Origin: Spectribacter acetivorans | GTDB lineage: Bacteria; Pseudomonadota; Gammaproteobacteria; Nevskiales; Salinisphaeraceae | Direction of reading: 5' to 3' | Length of the DNA: 64,000 nt | NCBI RefSeq assembly: GCF_031846305.1 | Contig: NZ_JAVRHY010000002.1 | Coordinates: 248,001-312,000 of the forward strand | Shown here: one piece after another, positions 1-8,574 of the stretch | How positions within the stretch are numbered: the stretch's first letter is position 1 | Layout: each line of letters starts with the position of its first letter | Notes under the pieces: model-generated | The model's database searches: none | What the model saw: the letters and a program-made list of their open reading frames with translations, nothing else | Told to the model about the DNA's origin: nothing | Position numbers and translations under genes: made by a program

Positions 1-2
1 AG

Positions 3-248
3 GCCGACCTGGGCCGCCGCCTGATGGTGCCGGAAGGCGCGGTGCTGGTGGCGGGCGAGTCGCGGGTGGTGTTCAAGGACCTGGGCGAAGACGGCAAGCT
101 CAAACCCGTGCGCGTAAAGACCGGCCAGCGCGTGGACGGCTGGGTCGAAATCCGTCAGGGCCTTGACCCCGGCGACGACGTTATCACCTCCGGCAACTTC
201 CTGATTGCCGCCGAGGCCAAGCTCAAGACGGGGATTGAACAATGGTAG
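3..248 (+). CDS. cusB: CusB-type RND efflux adaptor, C-terminal end (partial)
   Basis: The window opens inside this gene; about 81 codons remain. The visible part has the terminal membrane-proximal features of periplasmic adaptors: an LMVPEGAVL-type strand, VKTGQRVDGWVEIRQGL, then DPGDDVITSGNFLIAAEAKL. The protein would link the inner-membrane pump to the outer-membrane channel and hand Cu(I)/Ag(I) to CusA. Its stop overlaps the cusA start by 7 bp, so the two are translationally coupled. The assignment to CusB rather than CzcB rests on the copper-type pump that follows. Everything upstream of residue 1 here is outside the window. Confidence 0.85.
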   Translation, partial: ADLGRRLMVPEGAVLVAGESRVVFKDLGEDGKLKPVRVKTGQRVDGWVEIRQGLDPGDDVITSGNFLIAAEAKLKTGIEQW

Positions 249-3200
249 ATCACACGCATAACCATGCTTCAGAGACAAGCACCCCCGATGCCGGCGGGCA
301 TGGCCACGGCGACTACCGTCGCGGTCCGCTCGCCGGCCTGATCGCTTTTTCCGCCCGCAACTGGCTGCTGACCCTCATGGTGGTGGCGGCGGCCACCTTC
401 TGGGGTTATCGCTCCCTGGTGGGCGCGCCGCTGGACGCGATTCCCGATCTGTCCGACGTGCAGGTGATCGTGTTCACCGACTGGCCCGGGCGCAGCCCGG
501 ACCTGGTCGAGGACCAGATCACCTATCCGCTGACCACCACCTTGCTGGCCGCACCCGGGGTGGAATTCGTGCGCGGCCAGTCCTTCATGGGCCTGTCCTT
601 CGTCTACGTGATCTTCGAGGAAGGCACGGATATCTACTGGGCCCGTTCGCGGGTGCTGGAGTATCTGAACTCGGCCACCGCCGACTTGCCCGACGGGGTG
701 AACCCTACCCTGGGTCCGGACGCCACCGGCGTGGGCTGGGTGTATCAGTACGCGCTGGTGGACAAGTCCGGCCAGCACAGCCTGGCCGACCTGCGCAGCA
801 TTCAGGATTTCAACCTGAAATACGCGCTGGAATCGGTGGACGGCGTGGCCGAGGTGGCCTCGGTGGGCGGCTACGAGAAGGAATACCAGATCAATATCGA
901 CCCCAACCGGCTGGCCTCCTACGACATCCCGCTGCAAAAGGTGATCGAGTCGGTACGCCGTTCCAACAACGACGTGGGCGGCCGGGTGCTGGAGGTCTCC
1001 GGCCACGAGCAGTTCATCCGCGGCCGCGGCTACGTGAAGTCCACCGCCGACCTGGAAAAAGTGGTATTGGGCACCAACGACAACGGCGTGCCCATCCGCG
1101 TCTCGGACGTGGCCAACGTCAGCCTGGGCCCGGCCCTGCAACGCGGCAGTTCCGAACTCAACGGCGAGGGCCTGACCGTGGGCGGCATCGTGGTCATGCG
1201 CTACGGCGAGAACGCGCTGAACGTGATCGAGCGCGTCAAGCAGCGCCTGGATGAGGCCAAGAAGAGCCTGCCGGACGGCGTGGAGGTAACCCCGGTTTAC
1301 GACCGCTCGTCGCTGATCGAGCGCGCCATCGAGACGCTGCAGCACACGTTGGCCGAGGAAATGATTATCGTCTCGGTGGTCATCATCGTGTTCCTGCTGC
1401 ACCTGCGCTCGGCGCTGGTGGCCATCGTGACGCTGCCCATCGCTATTCTGTTGGCCTTCATTCCCATGTACTACCAGGGGCTGACCGCCAATATCATGTC
1501 GCTGGGCGGCATCGCGGTGGCCATCGGCGCGATGGTGGACGCGGCGATCGTGATTATCGACAACATCCACAAGCGGCTGGCGGGCTGGCAAGACGCCGGT
1601 GACGACGGTCCGGATGCGCAGAAATCCCGAAGCGCAATCATCATCGAGGCCATGCAGGAAGTCGGCCCCTCGATCTTCTTCTCGCTGCTGATCATCGCGG
1701 TGTCCTTCCTGCCGGTGTTCGCGCTCACCGGCACCGAGGGCCGGCTGTTCAAGCCGTTGGCCTGGACCAAGACCTACTCCATGTTCTTTGCCGCCCTGCT
1801 GTCGGTGACGCTGATTCCGGCGCTGGCGGTTTTGGTCATCCGCGGCAAGATTCACGGCGAAAAAAGCTGGCTTAACCGCAAGCTGGCCACCGGCTACGCG
1901 CCGGTGGCGCGTTGGGCTGTACGGCTGCGCTGGCCGGTAATCGGCGGCGCGGCGCTGATGCTGATCAGTACCGTGCCGGTGTATCAGCAACTCGGCAGCG
2001 AGTTCATGCCACCGCTTAACGAGGGCAGTATTTTGTACATGCCCACCGCGCTGCCCGGCATGTCCATCGCCGAGGCCCAGCAGACGCTGCAGACCATGGA
2101 CAAGCAGCTCATGCAGTTCCCGGAGGTCAAGCGGGTGTTCGGCAAGGCCGGACGCTCGACCAGTGCCACCGACCCCGCGCCGCTGTCGATGATGGAAATC
2201 AACGTCATGCTCGAACCCAAGAGCGAATGGCGCGAGGGCATGACCTGGGACAAGCTGATCGAGGAAATGGACCAGAAGATGCGCTTCCCCGGCATGCCCA
2301 ACATCTGGTGGATGCCGATCCAGACGCGCACGCAAATGCTGGCCACCGGCATCCGCTCCTCATTAGGCATCAAGGTGTTCGGCCCGGATCTGGGCAAGAT
2401 CGAATCCACCGCTACCGCTATCGAAGAGGCGCTGCTGGCCGACGAGCGTACCGCGCCGTTTACCCGCAGCGCCTTCGCCGAGCGCACCACCGGCGGCTAT
2501 TTCCTGGACTTCGATATCGACCGCGAGGCCGCCGCCCGGCATGGCCTGAACGTGGGCGACGTGCAGGATGTCATCGTTGCCGCCATGGGCGGAAAAGTGG
2601 TCTCGGAGACGGTCGAGGGCCGCGAGCGCTACAACATCCTGGTGCGTTACAACCGCGATTATCGCAGCGACCTGGATGCGCTGGAGCGCACCTACGTCAC
2701 CACCCAAACCGGAGCAGAGATCCCCATCAGCCAGGTGGCCGACGCGCAGTTCCGCACCGGCCCGCCCATGATCCGCAACGAGGACGGCCAGCTCGTCGGC
2801 TTCGTATTCGTGGACGTGGGCGACGGGCTCGGCATACCCGACTACGTGGAACGCGCCAAGCAGGTGGTGGCCGACAGTGTGGATGTGCCCGATGGCTACC
2901 GCATCGCCTGGGCCGGCCAGTTCAAGAGCTTCGAGCGGGCCAAGGCGCGGCTGCAGATTCTGGTACCGCTGACCCTCGGCCTGATCTTTTTCATGCTGTT
3001 CATGCACCGGGCTTCGTTCACGGAAACCCTGATCGTGATGCTGACCATCCCGTTCTCGCTGGTGGGCAGCATCTGGCTGCTGTGGTTTCTGGGCTACAAG
3101 CTGTCGGTGGCGGTGGCCGTGGGCATGATCGCGGTCGCCGGGCTGGCGGTGGAACTGGGCCTGTTGATGATGCTGTATCTCGACCTGGCCTGGCGCCAGC

Positions 3201-3481
3201 GCATGGCAGAAGGTCAACTCAACAGCCACGCCGACCTGCGCGAAGCCATCGCCGCTGGCGCCGGCCAGCGCATCCGCCCCATGCTGATGACCGGCCTGGC
3301 CCTGTTCATGGGCCTGATCCCGCTCATGCTCACCTCCGGCACCGGCGCCGACGTGATGAAGCGCGTCGCCGCGCCCATGCTCGGCGGCGTGGGCACGGCC
3401 CTGCTCATGGTGTTGATCGTGTTTCCGGCGATCTTTGCGTTTTGGCGGGGTCGTAGATTGCCTGCCAATACAATCAAGTGA
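242..3481 (+). CDS. cusA: CusA-type Cu(I)/Ag(I) efflux RND transporter
   Basis: Inner-membrane proton-driven pump of 1079 residues, the usual length for heavy-metal RND proteins. The TM4 motif is AIGAMVDAAIVIIDN (Asp about residue 433), the pattern of monovalent-cation CusA pumps rather than the DFG...DGA pattern of CzcA. The three methionines that bind Cu(I) in E. coli CusA (M573, M623, M672) align with M600, M650 and M699 here, in the contexts YMPTALPG, PLSMMEI and QMLATGI. The cytoplasmic N-terminus carries a His-rich stretch (HTHNH and GGHGHGD) absent from E. coli CusA. The start overlaps the cusB stop. Long antisense frames over this gene are codon-bias shadows. Confidence 0.95.
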   Translation: MVDHTHNHASETSTPDAGGHGHGDYRRGPLAGLIAFSARNWLLTLMVVAAATFWGYRSLVGAPLDAIPDLSDVQVIVFTDWPGRSPDLVEDQITYPLTTTLLAAPGVEFVRGQSFMGLSFVYVIFEEGTDIYWARSRVLEYLNSATADLPDGVNPTLGPDATGVGWVYQYALVDKSGQHSLADLRSIQDFNLKYALESVDGVAEVASVGGYEKEYQINIDPNRLASYDIPLQKVIESVRRSNNDVGGRVLEVSGHEQFIRGRGYVKSTADLEKVVLGTNDNGVPIRVSDVANVSLGPALQRGSSELNGEGLTVGGIVVMRYGENALNVIERVKQRLDEAKKSLPDGVEVTPVYDRSSLIERAIETLQHTLAEEMIIVSVVIIVFLLHLRSALVAIVTLPIAILLAFIPMYYQGLTANIMSLGGIAVAIGAMVDAAIVIIDNIHKRLAGWQDAGDDGPDAQKSRSAIIIEAMQEVGPSIFFSLLIIAVSFLPVFALTGTEGRLFKPLAWTKTYSMFFAALLSVTLIPALAVLVIRGKIHGEKSWLNRKLATGYAPVARWAVRLRWPVIGGAALMLISTVPVYQQLGSEFMPPLNEGSILYMPTALPGMSIAEAQQTLQTMDKQLMQFPEVKRVFGKAGRSTSATDPAPLSMMEINVMLEPKSEWREGMTWDKLIEEMDQKMRFPGMPNIWWMPIQTRTQMLATGIRSSLGIKVFGPDLGKIESTATAIEEALLADERTAPFTRSAFAERTTGGYFLDFDIDREAAARHGLNVGDVQDVIVAAMGGKVVSETVEGRERYNILVRYNRDYRSDLDALERTYVTTQTGAEIPISQVADAQFRTGPPMIRNEDGQLVGFVFVDVGDGLGIPDYVERAKQVVADSVDVPDGYRIAWAGQFKSFERAKARLQILVPLTLGLIFFMLFMHRASFTETLIVMLTIPFSLVGSIWLLWFLGYKLSVAVAVGMIAVAGLAVELGLLMMLYLDLAWRQRMAEGQLNSHADLREAIAAGAGQRIRPMLMTGLALFMGLIPLMLTSGTGADVMKRVAAPMLGGVGTALLMVLIVFPAIFAFWRGRRLPANTIK

Positions 3482-3520
3482 ACTCGACCCACGCAAACCC
3501 TAAAAGGTCATGGCTGGCGC

Positions 3521-3551
3521 TTGCATCCGTACCAGGGTTCGGACTTATACT
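3521..3551 (+). promoter_or_regulatory. MerR-family-type promoter/operator before the copper block
   Basis: A -35 TTGCAT (3521-3526) and -10 TATACT (3546-3551) are separated by 19 bp, the long spacer typical of promoters twisted open by MerR-family activators. The spacer holds a dyad TCCGTACC / GGTTCGGA (3526-3533 and 3536-3543, 7 of 8 paired). Its layout lines up with the classical mer operator core CCGTAC-N4-GTACGG. It lies 39 bp before the 3590 start codon, so it should drive the small protein, cytochrome and copAB genes. The regulator is not identified. Confidence 0.7.
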
Positions 3552-3589
3552 CAAAAAATGCTAATGATAGACTGCCCATACTCACGCGC

Positions 3590-3943
3590 ATGACCCGCCT
3601 GCTGCTGATCGCACTCTGCGTTCAACTGGCCGCGGCTAATACCGTGACCGCGGCACCGTTTTGCGTGCATGCTCAAAGCGCATCGGAGACCATGCAGTCG
3701 AACACGGCAGATGGCCCCCACCACCATCTCCAAGCGCAGGCAGGCCCAATGGAAGCAGACGACGATTGCCCCTGTCATTGCGACGTGGCCGGTCACTGCG
3801 CGGCCAGTGCCGCCGGCGTCCTGAATTCAACTGGTCCTTCGCCCGCTGATTACGAGCGTGAACACAGCGTTCCGCCCCAATCGCGCGCCGATCTATTGCA
3901 CGCCCACAAAAACCCCCTATTCCGGCCGCCCTCTATCACCTGA
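3590..3943 (+). CDS. Small exported Cys/His-rich protein, CopL-like
   Basis: 117 residues with a signal peptide (MTRLLLIALCVQLAAANTVT) and then a metal-ligand-rich mature part: a DGPHHHLQ stretch, a DDDCPCHCDVAGHC cluster, and further His. No enzymatic motif is visible. Small Cys/His proteins of this kind (CopL and DUF2946-like proteins) sit beside copper and RND loci and affect copper tolerance; family membership here is inferred from composition and position. An in-frame start at 3521 is unlikely because it would coincide with the -35 element. A similar protein sits at 30935 behind an RND remnant. Confidence 0.6.
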   Translation: MTRLLLIALCVQLAAANTVTAAPFCVHAQSASETMQSNTADGPHHHLQAQAGPMEADDDCPCHCDVAGHCAASAAGVLNSTGPSPADYEREHSVPPQSRADLLHAHKNPLFRPPSIT

Positions 3944-3962
3944 AGTAACGCCCTGCGGAGCG

Positions 3963-3982
3963 GGGCACGGTCAGCCGTGCCC
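3963..3982 (+). other. Intergenic stem-loop
   Basis: GGGCACGG and CCGTGCCC form a perfect 8-bp stem with a TCAG loop in the 68-bp gap between the Cys/His-rich gene and the next gene. No T-run follows directly, so it may be an mRNA-processing or attenuating hairpin rather than a strong terminator. Confidence 0.4.
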
Positions 3983-4011
3983 AGTCCTGTTCTCTTACTT
4001 CGGAGTGATAC

Positions 4012-4464
4012 ATGTCTACCCAAAAGACTCGCCCATCGGGCGGTGCGTATTCGTCGAATAGGCGGGTATTCCAGGCACTAATCCTACTGACCTTCGGCCT
4101 GTTCGCTCAGGCTTCTGGGGCACATGCCCCCAGCCATGCCGACAAGCCTCGCTATGGTGGTGAAGTGCGCCGTGCAGGCGATCTGTTCCTGGAATTGGTT
4201 GCTCAGCCAGACAGACTCTCGGTTTATGCCCGTGACCAACGGGGCCGCCCAGTTTTGCTGGCGGATATGCGGGCCGAGGCCCTTCTCTGGACGGACCAGG
4301 GCTCACGCGCTTTGACCTTGCGTCGCGCGAGCGAGCAACAACTGGTGGCGCCGGCGCAATTGCCGGATGCGGGCGATTTCCGCGTGATCATTTCCCTGAC
4401 CCCGCCCGCGAGCGAGCGGCGACAAGTGTTGTTCGGACCATTCTCCCTGGCTGCCTCGAAATGA
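4012..4464 (+). CDS. Exported hypothetical protein similar to RND-adaptor N-terminal domain
   Basis: 150 residues with an N-terminal hydrophobic segment (residues about 19-37) followed by a beta-rich domain: RYGGEVRRAGDLFLELVAQP, SVYARDQRGRPV, then a C-terminal strand. The GG-x-V-x-x-x-GD-x-x-x-ELV pattern resembles the N-terminal domain of some heavy-metal RND adaptors, for example GGRLLEDGSFRLELAIVEDG in the adaptor at 32602. It has none of the hairpin or barrel parts of an adaptor, so it may be a free-standing copy of that domain acting in periplasmic metal handling. An SD-like CGGAG precedes the ATG. The function is not established. Confidence 0.5.
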   Translation: MSTQKTRPSGGAYSSNRRVFQALILLTFGLFAQASGAHAPSHADKPRYGGEVRRAGDLFLELVAQPDRLSVYARDQRGRPVLLADMRAEALLWTDQGSRALTLRRASEQQLVAPAQLPDAGDFRVIISLTPPASERRQVLFGPFSLAASK

Positions 4465-4498
4465 GTCCGGCAGTTACCGAGCTTTACGGAGAATCACC

Positions 4499-5296
4499 AT
4501 GAAAACAGTCATCATCACCCTGGTTGTCCTAATCGTCGGTGCCGTAATCGCAGTGCCGACGGTGGTTTATTCCGGTCTGTTCAACGTAGCCGCCACCTGG
4601 GAAGACCCCCCTCCGATTGCCTGGCTGCTGCACAGTACCTACGCCAACTCGGTCGCAGTGCGTGCCGATGAAATACAAGTGCCGGAGAACTTGGGCGGCC
4701 GCGAGCGAGTGCTGCAAGGCGCCCGCAACTTTATGGCCATGTGCAGCGGCTGTCATACACCGCCCGGGAAGTCGAAGACTCCGGTAAGTACCGGCCTTAA
4801 TCCGCCTCCACCAGATTTGGCGGAAATCATCCCCCACCGCAGTCCAGAAGAAGCGTTCTGGGTCATCAAGAACGGCGTGCGCATGACCGGCATGCCGGCC
4901 TTCGGGCCGACCCACAAGGACGAAGAGCTGTGGGCATTGGTGGCCTTTCTCGACGAAATGTCCGACGCCACGCCCGAGGCCTACAACACGCTGATAGCGC
5001 AGGCCAAGCGCAGCGCGCCGGCTGCTGATGGCCACGGCCATCGGCATGGTAATGAGCCTGAACCCGCCGGCCAGAGCGGACATGATGCCGGCGGACACGG
5101 CGAACCCGGCCATCATGATACCAAACCGGCTCAAGGGCAAAGCAGCGATATGCAAGGCATGGACATGGGGCAAGAGGACGCCGCGCCGCCGGCCGCCGAA
5201 TCCGCAAGCCCGAGTCACGGCGCGCCCGGTCATCATGACAAACAGCCGGCACCCCAGCCTGAGTCGGCCGACGACGGCCACGATCATCAGCATTAA
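4499..5296 (+). CDS. Membrane-anchored cytochrome c with His/Met-rich tail
   Basis: 265 residues: an N-terminal membrane anchor (residues about 3-26), a single-haem class I cytochrome c domain with CSGCH (C82, C85, H86) and probable axial Met in MTGMPAFG (M129 or M132), and then a low-complexity tail of about 90 residues rich in His, with repeated GHH, HGH and DMQGMDMG motifs. The haem domain implies electron transfer on the periplasmic side. The tail implies binding of copper or another metal. It lies directly before the copA oxidase with 45 bp between, so it may accept electrons from Cu(I) oxidation or deliver copper; that link is inference. Confidence 0.8.
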   Translation: MKTVIITLVVLIVGAVIAVPTVVYSGLFNVAATWEDPPPIAWLLHSTYANSVAVRADEIQVPENLGGRERVLQGARNFMAMCSGCHTPPGKSKTPVSTGLNPPPPDLAEIIPHRSPEEAFWVIKNGVRMTGMPAFGPTHKDEELWALVAFLDEMSDATPEAYNTLIAQAKRSAPAADGHGHRHGNEPEPAGQSGHDAGGHGEPGHHDTKPAQGQSSDMQGMDMGQEDAAPPAAESASPSHGAPGHHDKQPAPQPESADDGHDHQH

Positions 5297-5341
5297 TCGA
5301 AAACCTGCACACAGATCAACCGATTAAGTCACGAGGTAACC

Positions 5342-7189
5342 ATGCGACACGAAAATTACAGCAAAGACCGCCGCCGCCTGTTACAGGCGATGGCCTCCGC
5401 CGGCCTGCTGGCCGGGTTCGACAGTCTACTGCCGACCTATGCACGCGCCAGTACGGCGCCCCACGGGCCGCATCTGGACACCACCGCCGCGCGCGTGCCG
5501 GGCGGTCCGGCCCGCGACGTGACCATGGACGTGCACATCCGGCGCGAGACCATCGACATCGCTGGCGGCCGCGCTTCCGCCATCACCGTCAATAACTCGG
5601 TGCCCGGCCCCATCGTGGAGCTCTGGGAAGGAAAAAACGCCCACCTGCGGGTGCATAACCACCTGGACGAATCCACCTCCATCCACTGGCACGGCATCCT
5701 GCTGCCCTTCCAGATGGACGGCGTGCCCGGCGTGGTATTTCCCGGCATCGATCCGGGCGACACCTTCGAGGTGGATTTCCCGGTGCGCCAGTACGGCACC
5801 TACTGGTACCACAGCCATACCGGGCTACAGGAGCAGCTGGGCCAGTACGGGCCGTTGGTCATCCATCCGCAGAGCCGCGAGGACCATATCGACGCCGACC
5901 GCGAATACGTCGTGGTCCTGAGCGACTGGACCTTCGAAGATCCGCACCGGCTGATGGCCAAGCTGAAGAAGATGAGCGACTACTACAACTTCAGCGAGCG
6001 CACGGCCGCCGACTTTGCCGAGGACGTCTCCAAGGCCGGCTGGGGCGCGACCCTGCAGGACCGCATGGCCTGGGGCAATATGCGCATGAGCCCGCGCGAC
6101 ATCGCCGATGTCACCGGCTACACCTATACCTATTTGATGAACGGCATGCATCCAGGCGCCAACTGGACGGCGTTGTTCAAGCCCGGCGAGCGCATCCGCC
6201 TGCGCGTGATCAACGCCTCGGCCATGAGCTATTTCAATGTTCGCATCCCGGGGCTGCCCATGAGTGTGGTGGCCTCCGACGGCCAGAACGTCGAGCCGGT
6301 GGAAACCGACGAGTTCCAGATCGGCGTGGCCGAGCGTTTCGACGTCGTGGTCGAGCCAAAAGCGGATCAGGCCTACACACTCATGGCCGAGTCTATGGAC
6401 CGCAGCGGCTACGCGCGCGGCACACTAGCCCCGCGGCCGGGCATGGATGCGTCCGTGCCGCCCCTGCGCGCCCAGCCAACGCGCACCATGGTCGACATGG
6501 GCATGGATATGGACATGATGAACATGGGCGGCGGGAGCATGTCGCACTCGGGCCATGCCATGCCCGGCGGCGATAGTCCCAAATCCGGCATGGGCGCGGA
6601 CAATAGCATCGCCATGATGGAGCCGGCCGGGCCGGTGATCGCTCGCCACGGGCCTGATGGCCACGGTCCCGGCAATATCACCACAGCGACCGTCCAGCGC
6701 TACCGCCTGGCCGAACGCGGGACCGGCCTCAAGGATGTGCCGCACCGGGTGCTGACCTACAGCCAATTACGCAACACCAAGCCAATGGCCGACAAACGCG
6801 AGCCGGCCAAGACCATCGAGCTGCACCTGACCGGCAACATGGATCGCTATATGTGGTCGTTTGACGGGGTGAAGTACAGCGATACCGACAGCCCGATCGA
6901 CTTCCCCTACAACGAGCGCGTGCGGCTGATCATGATCAACGACACCATGATGGAGCACCCCATTCACCTGCACGGCATGTTCATGGAGTTGGAGAACAAG
7001 CAGGGCGAGCATCTCCCGTTCAAGGACACCATCAGCGTGCTGCCCGGCTCGCGCGTGTCGCTGCTGGTCACCGCCAACGAACCGGGCCGCTGGTTCTTCC
7101 ATTGTCACTTTCTCTATCACATGGAAATGGGCATGGCCCGCGTCGTGCGAGTCGGCCCCCGCAGCAAAAAGGAGAACACCGATGTTTAA
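5342..7189 (+). CDS. copA: Copper-resistance multicopper oxidase CopA
   Basis: 615 residues, the usual CopA/PcoA length. A Tat signal (DRRRLLQAMASAGLLAG, residues about 9-25) exports it folded. All copper-site motifs are present: HWHG, YWYHSHTG, HPIHLHGM and the C-terminal HCHFLYHMEMGM, which supplies the type-1 Cys, His and Met. Between domains 2 and 3 is a Met-rich segment (MGMDMDMMNMGG plus MSHSGHAMPGG) that in this family binds extra Cu(I). It oxidises periplasmic Cu(I) to the less toxic Cu(II). The GAGG ribosome site is 6 bp upstream and copB overlaps its stop by 8 bp. Confidence 0.95.
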   Translation: MRHENYSKDRRRLLQAMASAGLLAGFDSLLPTYARASTAPHGPHLDTTAARVPGGPARDVTMDVHIRRETIDIAGGRASAITVNNSVPGPIVELWEGKNAHLRVHNHLDESTSIHWHGILLPFQMDGVPGVVFPGIDPGDTFEVDFPVRQYGTYWYHSHTGLQEQLGQYGPLVIHPQSREDHIDADREYVVVLSDWTFEDPHRLMAKLKKMSDYYNFSERTAADFAEDVSKAGWGATLQDRMAWGNMRMSPRDIADVTGYTYTYLMNGMHPGANWTALFKPGERIRLRVINASAMSYFNVRIPGLPMSVVASDGQNVEPVETDEFQIGVAERFDVVVEPKADQAYTLMAESMDRSGYARGTLAPRPGMDASVPPLRAQPTRTMVDMGMDMDMMNMGGGSMSHSGHAMPGGDSPKSGMGADNSIAMMEPAGPVIARHGPDGHGPGNITTATVQRYRLAERGTGLKDVPHRVLTYSQLRNTKPMADKREPAKTIELHLTGNMDRYMWSFDGVKYSDTDSPIDFPYNERVRLIMINDTMMEHPIHLHGMFMELENKQGEHLPFKDTISVLPGSRVSLLVTANEPGRWFFHCHFLYHMEMGMARVVRVGPRSKKENTDV

Positions 7190-8006
7190 CACCCGTCTGC
7201 CCCTTCTATCGGGCCTGGTGCTGTTCATTCTGGCCCTGCCCGGCTTGGCGCCGGCGGCCGACGAAAGGGAATTGCCAGGCCAGAATGCCGATCCCGATGC
7301 CATCTATCCGCCGGGTGAACGTAATCCCCAGAGCGGTGCGCCTGCTGAATGGCCCAAGATAACGAAGGACCAGAAATTGTTCGGCTTCGCCCTGATCGAC
7401 CGCCTGGAGTACGGCGACCCCGAGGGCACCAACAACTATCTCTGGGACGCCCAGGGCTGGCTCGGCGGCGATACCAACAAGTTCTGGTGGAAAACCGAGG
7501 GCGAGGGACCCACCCACGGCGGCGGTCCGGAGGACACCGAGTTCCAGGCGCTGTATAACCGCATGATCAGCCCTTTCTTCGGCGCCCAGGCAGGCATTCG
7601 CTACGACACCAATCCCGGTACCGACCGCGCCTTCGGCGTGCTTGGCATACAGGGTCTGGCACCCTACTGGTTCGAGTCCGATACCGCGTTTTTCGTCAGC
7701 GAGGACGGTGACGTGAGTTTCCGCGGCGAGTTCGAGTACGAGTTGCCGCTCACCCAACGCCTAATCCTGCAACCACGCCTGGAACTCAACGCCAGCGCCA
7801 ACGACGTGCCCGAGTACGGTCTGGGCCAAGGCCTGAACGACACCGAAATGGGCCTGCGCCTGCGCTACGAGATCAAGCGCGAGTTCGCGCCCTACATCGG
7901 CGTGCGCTATGAGAGCCTGTACGGCGAGACCGAGGACATCGCCGAACGCGCAGGCGAAGCGACCTCGTCCACTAACTTCGTGATCGGCGTCCGGGCATGG
8001 TATTGA
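7182..8006 (+). CDS. copB: Copper-resistance outer-membrane protein CopB
   Basis: 274 residues with a signal peptide (LSGLVLFILALPGLAPAA) and a predicted small beta-barrel of alternating amphipathic strands ending in the aromatic residues VRAWY, typical of outer-membrane proteins. Family motifs are visible: a DRLEYGDPEG segment, a NKFWWKTEGEG segment and VSFRGEFEYELPLTQRLILQ. CopB/PcoB works with CopA in periplasmic or outer-membrane copper sequestration. It lacks the long Met/His-rich N-terminal extension found in some homologues. It overlaps copA at its start and the broken DUF411 gene at its end (TGATG junction). Confidence 0.92.
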   Translation: MFNTRLPLLSGLVLFILALPGLAPAADERELPGQNADPDAIYPPGERNPQSGAPAEWPKITKDQKLFGFALIDRLEYGDPEGTNNYLWDAQGWLGGDTNKFWWKTEGEGPTHGGGPEDTEFQALYNRMISPFFGAQAGIRYDTNPGTDRAFGVLGIQGLAPYWFESDTAFFVSEDGDVSFRGEFEYELPLTQRLILQPRLELNASANDVPEYGLGQGLNDTEMGLRLRYEIKREFAPYIGVRYESLYGETEDIAERAGEATSSTNFVIGVRAWY

Positions 8007-8484
8007 TGCGCGAAGCCGGCCGGCGAGTAGCGCTGCTGATGTTGGCCGCCGGTCTCGCCGCCTGCGACAGCTAGGGGCCGCCCGCCGGTCAAGCCGACTT
8101 GCCCACCGCCGTCGTCTACAAGAGCCCCACCTGTGGCTGTGCGAGAAATGGGTGGCGCATCTCAGGGCCAATGGGTTCGCCGTGCAAACGCGTGATACCG
8201 CGCAGATGAGCCTGGTAAAGGCTCGGCATAATCTCCCCCGCGACATGCGTTCCTGTCACACGGCGGAAATCGACGGCTATGTCGTGGAAGGCCACGTGCC
8301 GGCTGCCGACATCAAGCGGCTGCTGCATGAGCAACCGGATGCCGAAGGTCTAGCCGTGCCCGGCATGCCCCTGGGCTCCCCCGGTATGGAAGTGGATGAT
8401 CGGCGCCAGGCCTATACGGTCTGGCTACTGGACCCTGAGGGCAACCGAGATTTCAATCGCTATCCCGCGCGCAATCTGGAGTAA
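8006..8484 (+). pseudogene. DUF411 metal-binding protein, broken by stop and frameshift
   Basis: Conceptual translation from the ATG at 8006 gives a lipoprotein signal (LLMLAAGLAACDS) that runs into an in-frame TAG at 8072-8074. Reading past it gives LPTAVVYKSPTCGC, the DUF411 metal-site motif. At about 8147 one base is missing, and the remainder (WVAHLRANGF, SCHTAEIDGYVVEGHVPAAD, AVPGMPLGSPGME) continues in another frame to 8484. DUF411 proteins are small periplasmic copper-associated proteins often encoded after copAB. Two independent lesions argue for real decay, although a 110-codon GTG-start fragment (8152-8484) could still be translated. Confidence 0.85.
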
Positions 8485-8514
8485 CCAGCGTGCCGTCGTC
8501 CCGATAGCAGCCTC

Positions 8515-8545
8515 TTGACTCTGTAGTCGGGTGCGGGAATAGGCT
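8515..8545 (+). promoter_or_regulatory. MerR-type promoter of the regulator/copper-ATPase operon
   Basis: -35 TTGACT (8515-8520) and -10 TAGGCT (8540-8545) with a 19-bp spacer, 30 bp before the regulator start codon at 8575. The left half-site ACTCTGTAG resembles operators of metal-sensing MerR proteins; the right half is poorly matched. It probably drives both the regulator and the ATPase and is controlled by the regulator itself. Confidence 0.7.
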
Positions 8546-8574
8546 GCTTTAACTTACTACTGGAGCAGTCAGTC

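Noticed and set aside
269..2335. 688-codon minus-strand open frame opposite cusA
   Set aside because: The composition is His/Gln/Arg/Ala-rich with no domain, and the plus strand encodes a clear RND pump. It is a codon-bias shadow of high-GC DNA.
3521..3589. Upstream in-frame start for the Cys/His-rich protein
   Set aside because: A start at 3521 coincides with the -35 hexamer and puts 23 polar residues before a normal signal peptide; the ATG at 3590 fits better.
3963..3982. Rho-independent terminator after the Cys/His-rich gene
   Set aside because: The stem is strong, but no T-run follows, and the genes on both sides look co-transcribed.
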